A DNA stretch of 64,000 bases, taken from contig CP075497.1 in assembly GCA_021613535.1 (NCBI GenBank), positions 3,658,001 through 3,722,000 of the forward strand, read 5' to 3'. The notes below the pieces were generated by a model. The model made no database searches and was not told the origin of the DNA. It was given only the letters and a program-made list of their open reading frames with translations. Shown here piece after piece: positions 47,945 through 62,400 of the stretch (position 1 is the first letter of the stretch; each line of letters begins with the position of its first letter). This DNA comes from Adineta vaga (taxonomy: Eukaryota > Rotifera). Made by a program: the position numbers and the translations under genes.

Positions 47945-49192
47945 TTATCGGACTTGATTATCTCGATGTCTAATTTTATATTGCGAAGAATTATTCATAT
48001 GAATTTTTAAACATTGAACAAACCATTGTCGTTCAAGCCAAAATTTGGATTGAAATGTTTGTAATTCTAGATTAAAATTATCTGAATCAAGAGCTATGTC
48101 TAGATCAAGTGTATGAAGGTTCGGTATTTGAATAAGTAAATCTGCCCATTGTTCACCGTTTGCGTATGCTTTCGACACGGTTCGAACACATAAATGACGT
48201 ACTTGTGGAAAACGTTGAATTAAATCAAACGCTGCTTTACATGGTCCAACAAGAACATCGATTTTAAAGTAAATAAAATTTGAAATAAGACGAGAAAGAC
48301 CATCGTATTTAATTGGTATTAATGCTTGAGGATAAAAGTATAGGACACAATGAATATTCAATTGGATAAAATCAAATGAGAATTTATTGAGCAAATATTT
48401 TTGAAGAAGATTGAGGATATTAAATGGAGGATTTGTATCGATAGAGAGATATTTGAGATCAGCACTCTTCTTATTTATTGCATAAGGTCGATGATTGGCA
48501 AGAGTCAATTTACAAACAGTTTGATTTTGTGAATTGCAATCATTATCCTCAAAAAGACGAAGTGAACGGAGTGATGAAAGATTGGGTATCATGAAAAACA
48601 ATGATTCTAGTTGTTCATTCGTTGGTGATATAAGTGAAAGACAACGAAGTTGAGAAAATTCAGTAAAATTATATAATTGAGTAAACAAATCAATGACAAT
48701 TTTCGAACTAAATGATGCAGGAAAGCAATGATCAACAGTTGAAGATCTTCCTAAATCTAATGCCATGATTTGTGGAGTCAATTTAGGCACAATACGTTTT
48801 AATGTACGTATATATTTCATTTTATTTGATGTATCAAATTTTAATTTCATTGGAATATCTTTAATAACTTGATTTAAACGATAATTTAGTTCCGAAAATG
48901 AATGGATGATATCCCATGGACATAAGTAATCAAATATGTCACGATATATTTCATTTGGTAAATTCTCAAAACAAGTTCGATCCATTGTTTGATCTAATCA
49001 TTCGATAGATAGAAATATATATTTCTTATTTCGATGAATAATCATACTTCGATATTCTTTTTCGTATGCAACTTTAAATCGTTTAACAAGTTCAAATTTC
49101 TTTCCACTTGAGTTCAATTGACGTTTTCTTAATTGACTTTGTATTTGACGATAAGATAATTGTTCAATGAAATTTATTTGAGAAGAAAACAT
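47945..49192 (-). CDS. SAP-domain/F-box fusion protein with LRR-like C-terminus
   Basis: Exons 49192-49048 and 48993-47945 give 397 residues; the 54-nt intron joins them in phase (A|AT CAA ACA ATG). Residues about 11-45 form a SAP-like motif (LSYRQIQSQLRKRQLNSSGK, KFELVKRF), a helix-extended-helix DNA/RNA-binding fold. From about residue 52 comes an F-box: CFENLPNEIYRDIFDYLCPW, DIIHSFSELNYRLNQVI, the Skp1-binding module of SCF ubiquitin ligases. The rest holds leucine-rich, LRR-like segments (LSSLRSLRLFEDND, LHTLDLDIALDSD), the likely substrate-recognition part. F-box/LRR genes of this type are abundant in bdelloids (general knowledge). Read separately, the SAP exon would end at 48998. Target unknown. 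Confidence 0.75.
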
Positions 49193-49670
49193 AGCTACAA
49201 AAGAAAATATACAATCACCAATAGATTCAGTTTTATGATTAATTCATTTTCAATCTTTTCTTTTCCTTGAGAAATCCAAATGAGAGTTTATCTTTTTGCA
49301 AACAAAACAAAATTTGCATCTTTAGAACATGTATTCAGAAAAAAAACAAATCTGTGTTAAGTCAACAATAAACATAAAATGTAGTTGTTTATGAAATATA
49401 TATCATTTAGCATAAATAAAAAGCAACTAATAAACAGTTAGTCGGTTGTTTTTTTTGTTAAATAAGATGGAAAAATCAAAAAAAAAATGCACTCACACCC
49501 ATGGACACTCTACTACAAGTATAAATAACAGAGCAACAGATGGAATGAAAGAAAGAGAAGAAAAATATGAGTAGAATGATAACAAAGCGAGACTAAAGAA
49601 GTAAAAATGGTCAACAAATTATTCATCGCGAAATGAATGTCAAATTCTAGAAAGAAAGTTTCTTATTTAT
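49193..49670. other. Spacer between PDIA3 and SAP-F-box genes
   Basis: 3' flank of PDIA3 and 5' flank of the SAP-F-box gene, both minus strand. No gene. Confidence 0.45.
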
Positions 49671-51792
49671 TTAGAGTTCATCATCAGCAGCCTTTTTGCT
49701 CTTCTTCTTTCCATTACGATCATAATTTGTAAGAGGTTCACTTGATTCTTTGGCTAAATATTTGATAAAATCATCGACTTCTCGACCACCCTGCAAAAAT
49801 AAGTCATTCAATTTACGAAAACAAATCAAAAGAAAAACAAACTTCATATTTGCGTGGATTCTTCTTGTTATTTTTAGGAGCAAAATAGATGGTTGGAAAG
49901 CCTTGAACTTCATAGCCACTTGGAACATCATTTTCAGTTGCGTCCATTTTAGCACTAAGAAGAGAATTTTCTCTCAAAAACAACTTCACAGAAAAACATG
50001 CGATCTTACATGACGATGCTTGATTCTTTTTTCAATTTCTTAGCTAATTCATCATATTTAGGAGCAAGTGATTTACTAAAAACAAACAAAAACGAAATTC
50101 TCAATCGATAAAACTTCTCCTGTTGATCTTACCAATGACCACACCTAGAAAAGAAAAGAAAAGAGAAGAGAAGAATTAATACAAAATCAAACGAATAAAA
50201 AGCAAATGTTTTTTTTTACCATGGTGCATAAAATTCAATTAAAACATCTTTTGTTTCATCATTAACAATATCATTGAAGTTCTTGGCAACAATAACTTTA
50301 ACATCTTCAGTTTGTTCTGGAACAGGTTGTGATTTCAAATATTGTTCGAGATCACCTTTAACTAACTTGCGGGCGAAATCTTCTAATGCTTCATAACTAA
50401 AATCTCCTGTCATTTTATATTTTTCATCATTTGGTCCACGAGCAAGAACATATTTGCCATCTTTTTTCGCATCATCAATTCCGAATTCGGTCAATTCTTG
50501 ACGGAAGTCATCTAAATTGCTAACAGCAAAACGAGCTTTAACACTTTCATCGGCTAATTTCTTTGCAACTTTCAAGATACGATTGCGAACATAATTTGTG
50601 CCCTTTGTATCACGAACATAATCAACATTGTAATAGACAACAACATTTGGTTTGACGTAATCAGCAGCATTCGATGAAACACGATGACCAACAAGACCAT
50701 GACTTGAACGTAATGAACATTGATAGTTTTAGGGTAGGATAATGAAAAGAGATATACATACATTTTATCTTGAATGAATGATTTAACTTTATCACCAACA
50801 CCTTCAATGACTGAAAAAGCGTCTTCGAATTTGGAATGTAATCGTTTTGGTTGATGAATAAGAATTTTGCTAGAAAAGAAATTGATATAATTATACATTC
50901 ATAGGAATGAATAGAAAGAGATTTCATACTTGGTTTGACCAGCTTTTTCAAGAACTTCTTTAGCTGTTGTATAAGCAAAACGGAATTTTTCAGATAATTG
51001 ATCAGCAGCTCGAACAAGATCATTCTTCAATGAATGTGAATCACTATCGAAGTAACCTATTGAAAACTCAAATAGAAATATTTCTGATTTTAATTTTTAT
51101 CGACATATACCAATGATGCTATGATCGTTGTGTTCTAAGAATTTTTCATAATCAGCTAATGATTCAAGGACACGGTATGATGGACCAGCTTTTGATCGCA
51201 TTGTTGAAACAATTCCATCTAACAAAATATTAAGTCTTATCATAGAAATCAATATTTTCTTTCGATTTCAAACATACCAGCTTCTCGTGGACCATTATAA
51301 TCTTCAGAGACTTCACCGTTTTTAAAGATTTTCAATGCTAATCAATGACAGAAATCATTAGTTAATCTTTATGACTAGAGACAATAACCTACTTGGGTAA
51401 CCACTAACACCGTATTTAGCGCAGATTTTTGTTTCAACGGTACAATCGACCTTTGATGACAAAAGCACGTTATATTAAATCGAATCGAACCAAATGTACC
51501 TACTTTAGCTAAGGCAACAGGTGGATCATTCTTAATTAAAGCTGTTGCAGCTGTTTCATACTCTGGAGCAAGTCGTTTACCTGTTTGACAGAGAGAATAA
51601 TTACATATGTCCTTCTACATTGTCATAAAACAACTTACAATGACCACACCATGGTGCATAGAATTCAGCAAGTAAGATGTCATATTGTTTTACTTTTGTT
51701 TCAAAATCACTATCCGTAAGAACAAGTACATCACTTGCAGATGCATATGTCGCGCAAGCGATAAAGAGAGCAATACAGAGAACAGAACGCAT
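49671..51792 (-). CDS. PDIA3: Protein disulfide isomerase A3 (ERp57)-like
   Basis: ER thiol oxidoreductase for glycoprotein folding. ATG at 51792 with signal peptide [20 protein letters not shown]; stop at 49671. About nine exons. Domain order a-b-b'-a': first thioredoxin domain [19 protein letters not shown], with [22 protein letters not shown] across the next exons; b domain with [19 protein letters not shown]; b' with [21 protein letters not shown]; a' with [33 protein letters not shown]. Both active sites are intact CGHC. The C-terminus ends in KKAADDEL, an ER-retention DDEL rather than mammalian QEDL. The b' [11 protein letters not shown] stretch and overall length favour PDIA3 over PDIA1. 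Confidence 0.9.
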
Positions 51793-52274
51793 AATTTGTT
51801 CGTTCGATAGGCAATCTGATCTGAAAAAATGTTAGTAAAACTGTACAAAAATGTAAAATAAAAAAGGAAAGTGAGTGACGAGGTAATATGATCATTCCTT
51901 TCATGCTTAAATTTTCTATCAATAGAAATGCAGCAGCTGGCTATCGAATACACATAACGAAAGAAGAGAGAAGATTTGTAGACTTGGAGATGTTTCATTG
52001 GATCGATTATATTTTCTAATTCTTTCAAGTGAAAATCAAATGTTTAATTATGAATTTTTATTTCAATAGAATTTTTATAATTATTTACTAGATCAGATTC
52101 ATTTTTTGTCATGAAAGCTATTATAGAGGGCATCTGAATCTATCTTATTGGTAGTTTCGATAACCATATATCGATCAAGCCGAACTAGGTAAGGTAAGAG
52201 AGCGAGAGCGAGAGAGAAAGAGAAAGAGAAAGAGAGATAAAACACCTATCCAATACAAGAGTTATTCATTAAAA
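51793..52274. other. Divergent intergenic region PDIA3 / perilipin-like
   Basis: Holds a GA-rich tract at 52196-52239. Presumed promoters for both genes; no gene. Confidence 0.45.
52196..52239. repeat. GA-rich purine tract
   Basis: Imperfect (GAGA)n of about 44 nt just upstream of the perilipin-like gene. Confidence 0.85.
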
Positions 52275-53936
52275 ATGTTTCCTGAATTTCGTAATCAACT
52301 CTTCGAATTACCACTGATTTCAAGTACATGGATATGGATTGAACATCGATATCAACAAGGAAAAGAAAATGTTCTGTTTCCAATACGATTAATGTTAACA
52401 ATATTTGAACAAATGATTCTAATAGTATATCAAAATATCATTCGACCTTTGCCCCAACCACGTCATCCTCTTTGTGAGTGTTGTTTGAATTGTGCTTGTG
52501 TTTGAATAACAAGATTGTATTGGTTTTTTAGTAAATAGTTTGGATAATTTTCTCTGTTCACATATCACTTCTATTCAATATTTTTGTCCAATCGTCGATG
52601 AAACTTTCGATGAAATAATTACTCGTTACGGTGATATATTTTTCTTTTCAAACTTTAATAAAAATTCCACATCAACATCTGCCAATAGTAATTCAAATGT
52701 CATGATAAACACTCGTCGAGAGAAAAAATCGTTTAAATTTATAGAGAAATATATTCAATTCTTAACAAATATTTTAATGACAACTGAAATCTATTCTAAA
52801 TCGATTGAAAATGAATTGAATGATTACATTGATACCAGTCGAAATCTTTGGAAAAACTTAAACATGGAAGATGGAAGATCATTAGATGAAGTTGAAGTAA
52901 GACTTTTGTCTTTATCACTTTGTCTCGTATTGTCAAATCTGCCTTCTCTATTTTGATAATATTAGTCATTTTCAGAAAAGTTGCTTGTTCTTGGTCGTCG
53001 AATGACTGGAAATTATCGTCAATTTGTATATCTAATGCGTTATCAATTGAAGCGATGTCGATATATTCTCTCTTCATTTTTATATGTTCATAAACGTTTC
53101 CGATCAACTGCATGGCGTATCACACAAAAGGTATATCATGATTTGAATAGCATTGATTATTTACTTTTTCTTAAATAGATACATATACGTCGAATCAATC
53201 AAATATTAAATGATCGTGCAAGATTGGGTTTAATAACATCAAGAGAACGTGTTCATTATTATTTAGAAATGATGATGTTACATGCAGCTAAACATCCATG
53301 GATGCGATGGATAACAGTAAGATTTCAATTGTTAATACTATTTTCATATGTTTGTATTTTAGCCACAAGCCAACGAGTCATTTCAACCAGAAGTTCGTAT
53401 TTTATTCTCATGAATTTTCACATTTACTTTCTTTTTCTTTAGCCTTTAAAACCATTGAAATGTATTCGTCCAATATTTTTTGTTTCGTCGAATAATACTT
53501 CTGACTGTAGTGGATCTGAAGATAATCTTCGTGATCATCATCCCAAACTTTTCGAATCAACACCCTATCGAAGATATTGTCAACAACCCGATGTAATTCA
53601 AACTAAAGCACAAATTGAAGATGTTTTATCGAATATTCCATCCTCTTCTTCTTCTTCAAAAGCATCGGAACAAAGTTTCGATGTTAAAGATATCCTTCAA
53701 CAAGTAAAATGATTAGAAACAAATATCAATGAATTGTATTCTATCGGTTTTTCTTTTCGAAAAAGGTTGGTTCACAATCTCGTCAAATATTAGATACAAG
53801 CAGTTCAGTCGACGAAATCAATGAAAATCAAATCATTGAACAAGCATTCAATGATGAGCATGAACAACAACAGCAACAACAATCAGTTTCAGTGTTTGAT
53901 CTTTCTCCAATGCTTGCCAGTGGTTGTGCTGTTTAA
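52275..53936 (+). CDS. Perilipin (PAT)-like lipid-droplet protein
   Basis: Exons 52275-52473, 52532-52896, 52966-53130, 53179-53316, 53363-53392, 53443-53703 and 53766-53936 give 442 residues. The N-terminus fits the PAT domain: LFELPLISSTWIWIEHRYQ corresponds to the family SLPLVSSTyd...Y, followed by RLMLTIFEQMILIVYQNI and VDETFDEII in the place of the conserved Asp-Leu-Glu block. Perilipins coat lipid droplets and gate lipase access. Downstream, long amphipathic helices (NELNDYIDTSRNLWKNL, LLVLGRRMTGNYRQFVYL) also fit. The tail is Ser-rich then Gln-rich (EHEQQQQQQS). Similarity is partial, so the call rests on the PAT block and helix layout. Confidence 0.6.
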
Positions 53937-54404
53937 AATAAAAAGACAGTTTATTCGAAATAAAATTGTTGAAAGCGTTCATCTTCTGATAAATGAGGAA
54001 ACTTTCATTGACAACTGTCTTGCTTTTATGTTTTTTGTTTATATACTTCAATCAATATAGCTTGTAGGGACATCATATAAACAACAATTTGAAAATGTCG
54101 ATAAGAAATGATAAGACGCAACTGCTGCTTTTACATCGATCATTCTAAAGTTTGTCAGGCAAAACAGATTGTTTTTCATTTTGTCTATTCCTATGAAATC
54201 GATTGTAAGGTAAGCAACTTTAGTGAAGTATTTTTCGATCTACGAAGAAAAACGAACAATAGAAAAAAAAGCAAAAATTTAAGAGTATTCTTTTGTTTTT
54301 CTTTCTTGTTGTATGAGTTTGAAATTGAAGTTGTTTATTGTGTTCACTGATCGTTATATTAGACAGCTTTTTCTTGTAAATATAACGATTGAAAAACTTT
54401 AATC
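53937..54404. other. Spacer, perilipin-like to orphan
   Basis: AT-rich; AATAAA at about 53961 follows the perilipin-like stop. No gene supported. Confidence 0.45.
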
Positions 54405-55067
54405 ATGCGCGAGCCAATGTCCTTATCTGAATTATCAAATCGACAACGATTACGTACTAATCAAACTAAACAATTTTCAATACCTGATCCAATTGTTAAA
54501 GATATAAAACCGAAACGTCGAACATTCTATGATGAATCTCTTCAAGATATGATGGCAAAAGGAAAATCTATGTTTTCTTATTCAGGAGGCGATTATATTG
54601 TCGATCTTGCTTTATGTAAAAGTGATGGAGATATAAATTATGATTCAAAACCTACTAAACGTAAAAGAAAACGACCATATTATCGTCAATCAATCTATCA
54701 TTCACTTCTATCAAGTCCAATTCCAATTGAATTAACTCAATTAACTGCTCGTGGAGTAAAACCTGAACTTCAGATGACAATACCACCAATTAAAACTCAT
54801 AATAATGAACCAACGAATATCTATCGACATAATGCACCACCACCAACTCCACAATATGACGAAACTGAACAATTAACATCTCGTCAATCACAAGAAAAAT
54901 CTCGTATTTATCCATCAACACAAAAACTCAACAAAGGAAAAGAAAGATATTCACAATTTCATTTACCATCCCTTAATCTGTCTGTTTTGTCACGACAGGT
55001 ACCAAAAAAATTATCGGCAAAAGAAGTTCGTTCAACTTTATCGAATTATTTACAAAACTATTACTAA
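54405..55067 (+). CDS. Uncharacterised basic protein
   Basis: 220 residues, intronless. I recognise no family. It is rich in Ser, Pro, Gln, Lys and Arg. Notable stretches: IKPKRRTFYDESLQDMMAKG, a bipartite-type basic cluster KPTKRKRKRPYYRQ near residue 82-95 (possible nuclear signal) and PPPTPQYD. The N-terminal SLSELSNRQRLRTNQTK is helix-like. No signal peptide or membrane segment. Composition and a 663-nt open frame argue for a real gene. Confidence 0.55.
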   Translation: MREPMSLSELSNRQRLRTNQTKQFSIPDPIVKDIKPKRRTFYDESLQDMMAKGKSMFSYSGGDYIVDLALCKSDGDINYDSKPTKRKRKRPYYRQSIYHSLLSSPIPIELTQLTARGVKPELQMTIPPIKTHNNEPTNIYRHNAPPPTPQYDETEQLTSRQSQEKSRIYPSTQKLNKGKERYSQFHLPSLNLSVLSRQVPKKLSAKEVRSTLSNYLQNYY

Positions 55068-55320
55068 TCAATGAAATTACTGTGTATAAAAATTCTGTTA
55101 TTATTTATCGTATTTAAACCACATCATATTGCAGTTAATATAATTGATTATTTGGCGTATAATATGAAATATTTTATTGAAATCACAAAGTCATATTGAT
55201 CACTAAAAACATATTGATCTGTTTTTACAAAGAAAAACAATCACTTTATTGTTTTTTTTTTAATATTTTCTTTATGTTTGCTAAATAATTCAATTTATCA
55301 ATCGAGAGGAATGTTCTCCC

Positions 55321-57471
<2,151 letters not shown>

Positions 57472-58607
57472 ATTCTGAAAATAAATTTCATAGGTTTCTT
57501 TTTATTAAAGATTTCTACTTTGACAGAACTCCCTACAAGTGATATAATAAAATAACATTCTCGATCGTAGAGAGTATTTGTTGCCTTCAAATACATCGAA
57601 AAAATAGGACTATGTATTACCTTGTACTCCTCTATATATGTAATGAAGGAAAATATTTCTTGTCATATTGAATGATTACGTCTACAAAATACAGTATACA
57701 TGCGTCTTACTTCGAACTACTAGGAATAAGCGTTATTGAGAATACAGCTTTTTTCATTTGCACATCCGACGGTTTCTTGCTTTTCTATGCAATGATTACA
57801 TCGCGATAGGTAAAGAATGAGAAAAAAGAAAGAAGGAGAAAGAAATGAACGAAAAATCGCTTTACATTGAGAAGAATCATTAGAGCGTGGATTAGTAAAA
57901 TCATGACTTTTTCTTCATCATTGATTCCATCGAACGTCAAAAAGAAATAAAGAAACTTACGCTATGTATCTGAAATCAATTGTCGTCCATCAAAACACAT
58001 CTCGAATCATTTTCGCTTACTTTGGTCGACACTCTTACCAGCTAAGTTTACCATGATCTTGTGATCGAACTAATAATTAATCTTATTTCATGTCGATACT
58101 ACTGACATTGTTTAGTTACAAAAAAGAACATTTTCTATGCAAAATTTTAGAATATTCTAGCAATGGAAAAGAAATGCATCGTGTCATACGCGTTCCTATC
58201 AACTAAATGAAGAAAAAATGTGGACGAAGAGAGAAAAGATGACGGTAGCAGCAAAGTTTAGTTTTCTCTTGTTTCCTCTCTCTCACACACAATTCTTTGC
58301 GCCTTCAAATACAAAGTGGTTCTATACAACCGGAACTGAGTATAAGAAGATTTTTTTTTTATTCTTCCTCTCACTGTTGAACTGTCATCGAAGAGAAAAA
58401 AAACTGTTACATAGGATAGTAATCACGCATGTGTTTGAGCATGAAAGAAAAAGTATAGAATGAGTAAATGTAAATAGCGCTCATTGAATTCTTTTCTATT
58501 TTGAATCAATCGATTTCTGTTTTCGTTTATTTATTTCTCTTAATAAAAATCATGTGATGTTTGTTTGGTTTTTACGCACTAATTTCAGGACCTTTTTACA
58601 GATAAGC
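57472..58607. other. Intergenic, about 1.1 kb
   Basis: 5' flank of the rhamnose enzyme gene and 5' flank of the small + orphan. Frames here look random. A TTTTTACAG acceptor-like site ends at 58601. Confidence 0.45.
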
Positions 58608-58874
58608 ATGCGATTATTACAGAATCGTGATCGAGTGGTTCTTCTTTGGATACGATCTATCTCATTAATAACATTCATTCTTCAAATTCAAACACTTATT
58701 TCAATAAGTGCTTATGCTAAAATATTATATAAACGTCGACAGTTACTACAGAATGAATTACATACAATTGGTATTCAATTTTTTTCGATGATGCAACGTC
58801 GTAAAAATTATCGAAAAACTTTACAAAGATTAAAGACTACTGAAAAACGAACACGAACAATTTCGCTTAATTGA
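58608..58874 (+). CDS. Small hypothetical protein
   Basis: 88 residues from ATG 58608 (MRLLQNRDRVVLLW...), which lies 7 nt after a TTTTTACAG acceptor; an in-frame ATG at 58554 would lie upstream of that acceptor. One hydrophobic helix (about 10-35, LLWIRSISLITFILQIQTLI) is followed by a very basic helix (KRRQLLQNELH, RRKNYRKTLQRLK). No family recognised. The last 45 nt overlap the 3' end of the minus-strand gene. It may be a small membrane protein or a non-coding 5' region; moderate doubt. Confidence 0.35.
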   Translation: MRLLQNRDRVVLLWIRSISLITFILQIQTLISISAYAKILYKRRQLLQNELHTIGIQFFSMMQRRKNYRKTLQRLKTTEKRTRTISLN

Positions 58875-59452
58875 TGGAAGTTTAGTGATTTCTGAAGAAG
58901 GAGATGATTCATGACGAGTTTGAAATAATTGACTTAGACGTCTTTCTTCATATTCTTGTTCATGACGTCGATGACGTATGCATGGCAAATGTTGTTTTAT
59001 ATGACGTGCATCACTTAAACAACGAAAGTATTGGCCCATCGAACTATAGCTGCTACTTGACGAACCATTTATATGACTATCTTCACGAAAACGAATTGGC
59101 ATACCATAATGAATATCAAATATTGTAAGACGTCGATGTGTGCGTTCTTTTTCTTGTTTTTTCCATCTTTGAATTATATTTCGAAGAGAAGCTTGATGAA
59201 TTATATTTGATTCAGCTAAATAAGTTCGAATATTTTCATTCACAAGTAATGATTCATCAGTCCATTGTTTTTCATGTGATACAGGCATTAAGACATTATT
59301 TAAAGTTGATATTACTTGACTCTAAATTTGAAAACTGTCGGTATGTTTATTTATAACAAGAATAAGACATAAACCTTTGTATCATGAACTGAACTTGTTG
59401 GCATATCTTCAGGTGATGCAGTATAAATCCATCCATCCCCGATTCTTGCCAT
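58830..59452 (-). CDS. Uncharacterised Arg/Ser-rich protein
   Basis: Exons 59452-59375 and 59321-58830 give 189 residues, joined in phase across a 53-nt intron. Start MARIGDGWIYTASPED. A helical stretch LAESNIIHQASLRNIIQRWKKQEKERTHRR leads to IFDIHYGMPIRFREDSH, then Ser-rich (SSSSSYSSMG) and Arg/His-rich ends. I recognise no family. The tail-to-tail overlap with the + orphan is 45 nt. Confidence 0.5.
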
Positions 59453-62400
59453 TGAAAACTATATTTGTTTCTTTTTTAGTGTTTGATCGAGATTTATATC
59501 TAGACATTTTTTTGTTCTATTTTCAATGGAATTATATCAAGTAAACAATCAATATTCTGCTGTGACAGATTGTCTTCAATTGGATCAGAGTTTATAAGTG
59601 TGTCGAAATAAAATTTTTCAACATCACGTGCACTTCTTCAAATTGAATTAATATCTGTAACATTTTTGAGAGACCAAAAGTCGAGTAAGTGTATGGAAAA
59701 ATGATTTTTTATGGCTATAATTTCTCTATTGAAGAAACATCTACTTCCAAAAATAACAGTAAACTTTTATAGTTAATTATGTAAAAAATCATAGATAGAA
59801 ATGATCTGTTCAGTTACATAAAGTTCATGAAGTCTTACAATTCGCTTTCAATACGTAAGAGTACTCAATACATATTGCATAAAAAATTTCCTTGTCAAAT
59901 CATGAATAAATTGCTTCATTTTAAGTACAATAGTACTCGATTTTGAATATGTATTTCATAACCAGTATATTTGTTACTTTGAATTCACTTACATTATTAT
60001 GTATTGATCAGTATTTGATTAATATTGAAAATTGTCAAATCCATATATTCAATATCAAGCACCTATAACGTTTCGATCATGACGTAATTATGTCTTTTAA
60101 TCGAAATTGAAATATATGTTTGGAAAATCAAGGTAAACAGAAACGCAGAGATGAAAAAGTCTCATTGAAACTTTATCAGACGACGAAGACTTATTTCGAA
60201 CTACAGAAATGGCTTGAAATTATTTTGAAGAGACCATAAAAAAGACAAAAAATTTCCAATTAAATATACTACTTCTATAAAATTACAAGAATACAATAAA
60301 ACCGAACTTTTCTTCGCCGAAGTCTTCGATATGAGTGAAGAATGATCCTTTTGTCTATAATAATTTTCTTCAGAGAAATCTCTTCTAAATAATGTGAAAA
60401 TAGTAAAAGAAAGTTTTTTCACAAGTTTCTAGTTAGTTAAGTTACAATGGAACTTAGAATTATATACAAGATTTCCTGATAGAAGCTAACACAAATAAAA
60501 TGAAGACAAAGAAAATAATTAAGAACGTCTGGTATTCATATCACATGAATTATCGATGTTAATATCAGATAGATATTTGAACAAATATTCTTATGCAAGT
60601 GTTCAATGTGTATAGATAGTATTACACACAAGCTATGGGGATAGCGATCGTAAGGATTTTTATCACTAATAGTTTTTCTTATGTTCATATAGGATGTTGA
60701 AGCTCAAGAAGTTATCAAGTATTTCGGTGCCAAAGGCATTTCTTTCGAAAATGAACAAGAAGCAATTTGTTGAAAAAATCTGTCACGCAAGTACTCATTA
60801 TTAGTCTTACAGTATCACATTGACATCGATCTTTTTACAATAGAACATAGAGTTCAAACGTACAATTATTTCGACATATGTCAATATGAATTTGCATCAA
60901 TAATTAGCTCATGGAGTATATGGCATAAATGCTTTTCTTCATTTTTTAACTGTATCTTATTATTGAATATTATTTTCTTTGAACATAACGGGATCTGTTT
61001 AAATGTTTATATATACAAATACTAGACATGGTAGTTATTGATTTCCGTAAATTAAATCAATTGAAACTGACAATCTTAATACTTCACTAGAATACTAATG
61101 TTTGTTGTTGTCATTTATAATTATCTATGATTAGACGAAGATTAAATCAGTTCAATGGCTTAAGTTATTTTGAAAAAGATTCAAAAATATCTGAACATTG
61201 TCAATAGATGTTGAAACCGTCTAATTTCATATATCCTACATGCGACTCTTTCTACCACTGTATGTGTCCGAGGGTATAACAGAATATTCCGATTTGTTAT
61301 CATTACACGCCTGTGTGAATCCTCTTTTGCTATAAATTATGTATAAAAATAATAAATTACTATGTTTCATCCAATAGATCGGCTAATCTTAAGTAGAAAC
61401 AAAAATATAATAAAAAAATACAAAAATAATTATAGAAAAACGATTTATTTTTAAATCGACATATTTAGATGACCTCTTGTTCTAATTTTTTCCAATTGTG
61501 TTTTTCAAAAACAGATATGACCTAGTTTGTTTTTTAAATTTAATAAACATGAGATGAACTGATTTTTTTATTCGATGTAACTCTTTTATTTCATGATATG
61601 ATCTAAATCAGAATCAATTTGAAAACTCTCAACACTTTATATTCAGTTTTGGTCAAAAGATTATCTCATGTCTTTCAACTGCATATTTATGGTTGATTAT
61701 TTCCTTTAATTATCATGACATCAAATGTTTCTTTTTCTTTTAAATATAAAGTATCTGGATTTTAATATTATCCTTTGTGTAAGTTTGAAAAACCTATGCT
61801 AGTCAGTACTTAAAGCTCATTAGACATTAGTTTTGACATGGAATAAAAATTTCATTCATCATAATGAGAGAAAAAGAGGATTCTTGACGTCAGATAGGTA
61901 CAAGAGTACAGGTATTCGTCAACAGGAGTTACTAGCAATGTTAAAGTAAAAGAAAATGTTTGTATTGAAGAGAATGATTCGAATTAGTCATTGAATAATT
62001 GTAGTTTGTCATCGTTTGTTCTCTGGGTGTGTTTTTCTTTCATCGCTATGATAATACGAAAAATACTTTTGGGTAATATTGTGATAAAATCATTTGAGAA
62101 TGACAAGTAGAAATTGGCAAATAGTGTTGATAGGCTCGTTTGCTGCCTTCTATAATCATATCTTTTCTTTCCCTCGATTATCTAACTTTGATAGAACAAT
62201 GGAAAGCAAATGAGTTTGGATTAAAGACGGTACTATTATGAAAGAGATCGATTTGTGTTGATTTGTCGAAAGAAGGTCGAAATGATACAAACGGAATAGA
62301 ATGTAATCAATCATGCCAAGAGAAATCGTTGACATTAGATTCTTTTGTATAGTAGGTAAGAGATTTATTGTCTTGAAAATCATGTCTACAAAACATAAGG

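Noticed and set aside
48998-49047. C-terminal end of a stand-alone 64-residue SAP protein
   Set aside because: This stretch is better explained as the 54-nt intron joining the SAP exon to the F-box exon in phase.
60201-60422. Minus-strand 73-codon frame
   Set aside because: Composition is unremarkable, with no splice partners or family features.
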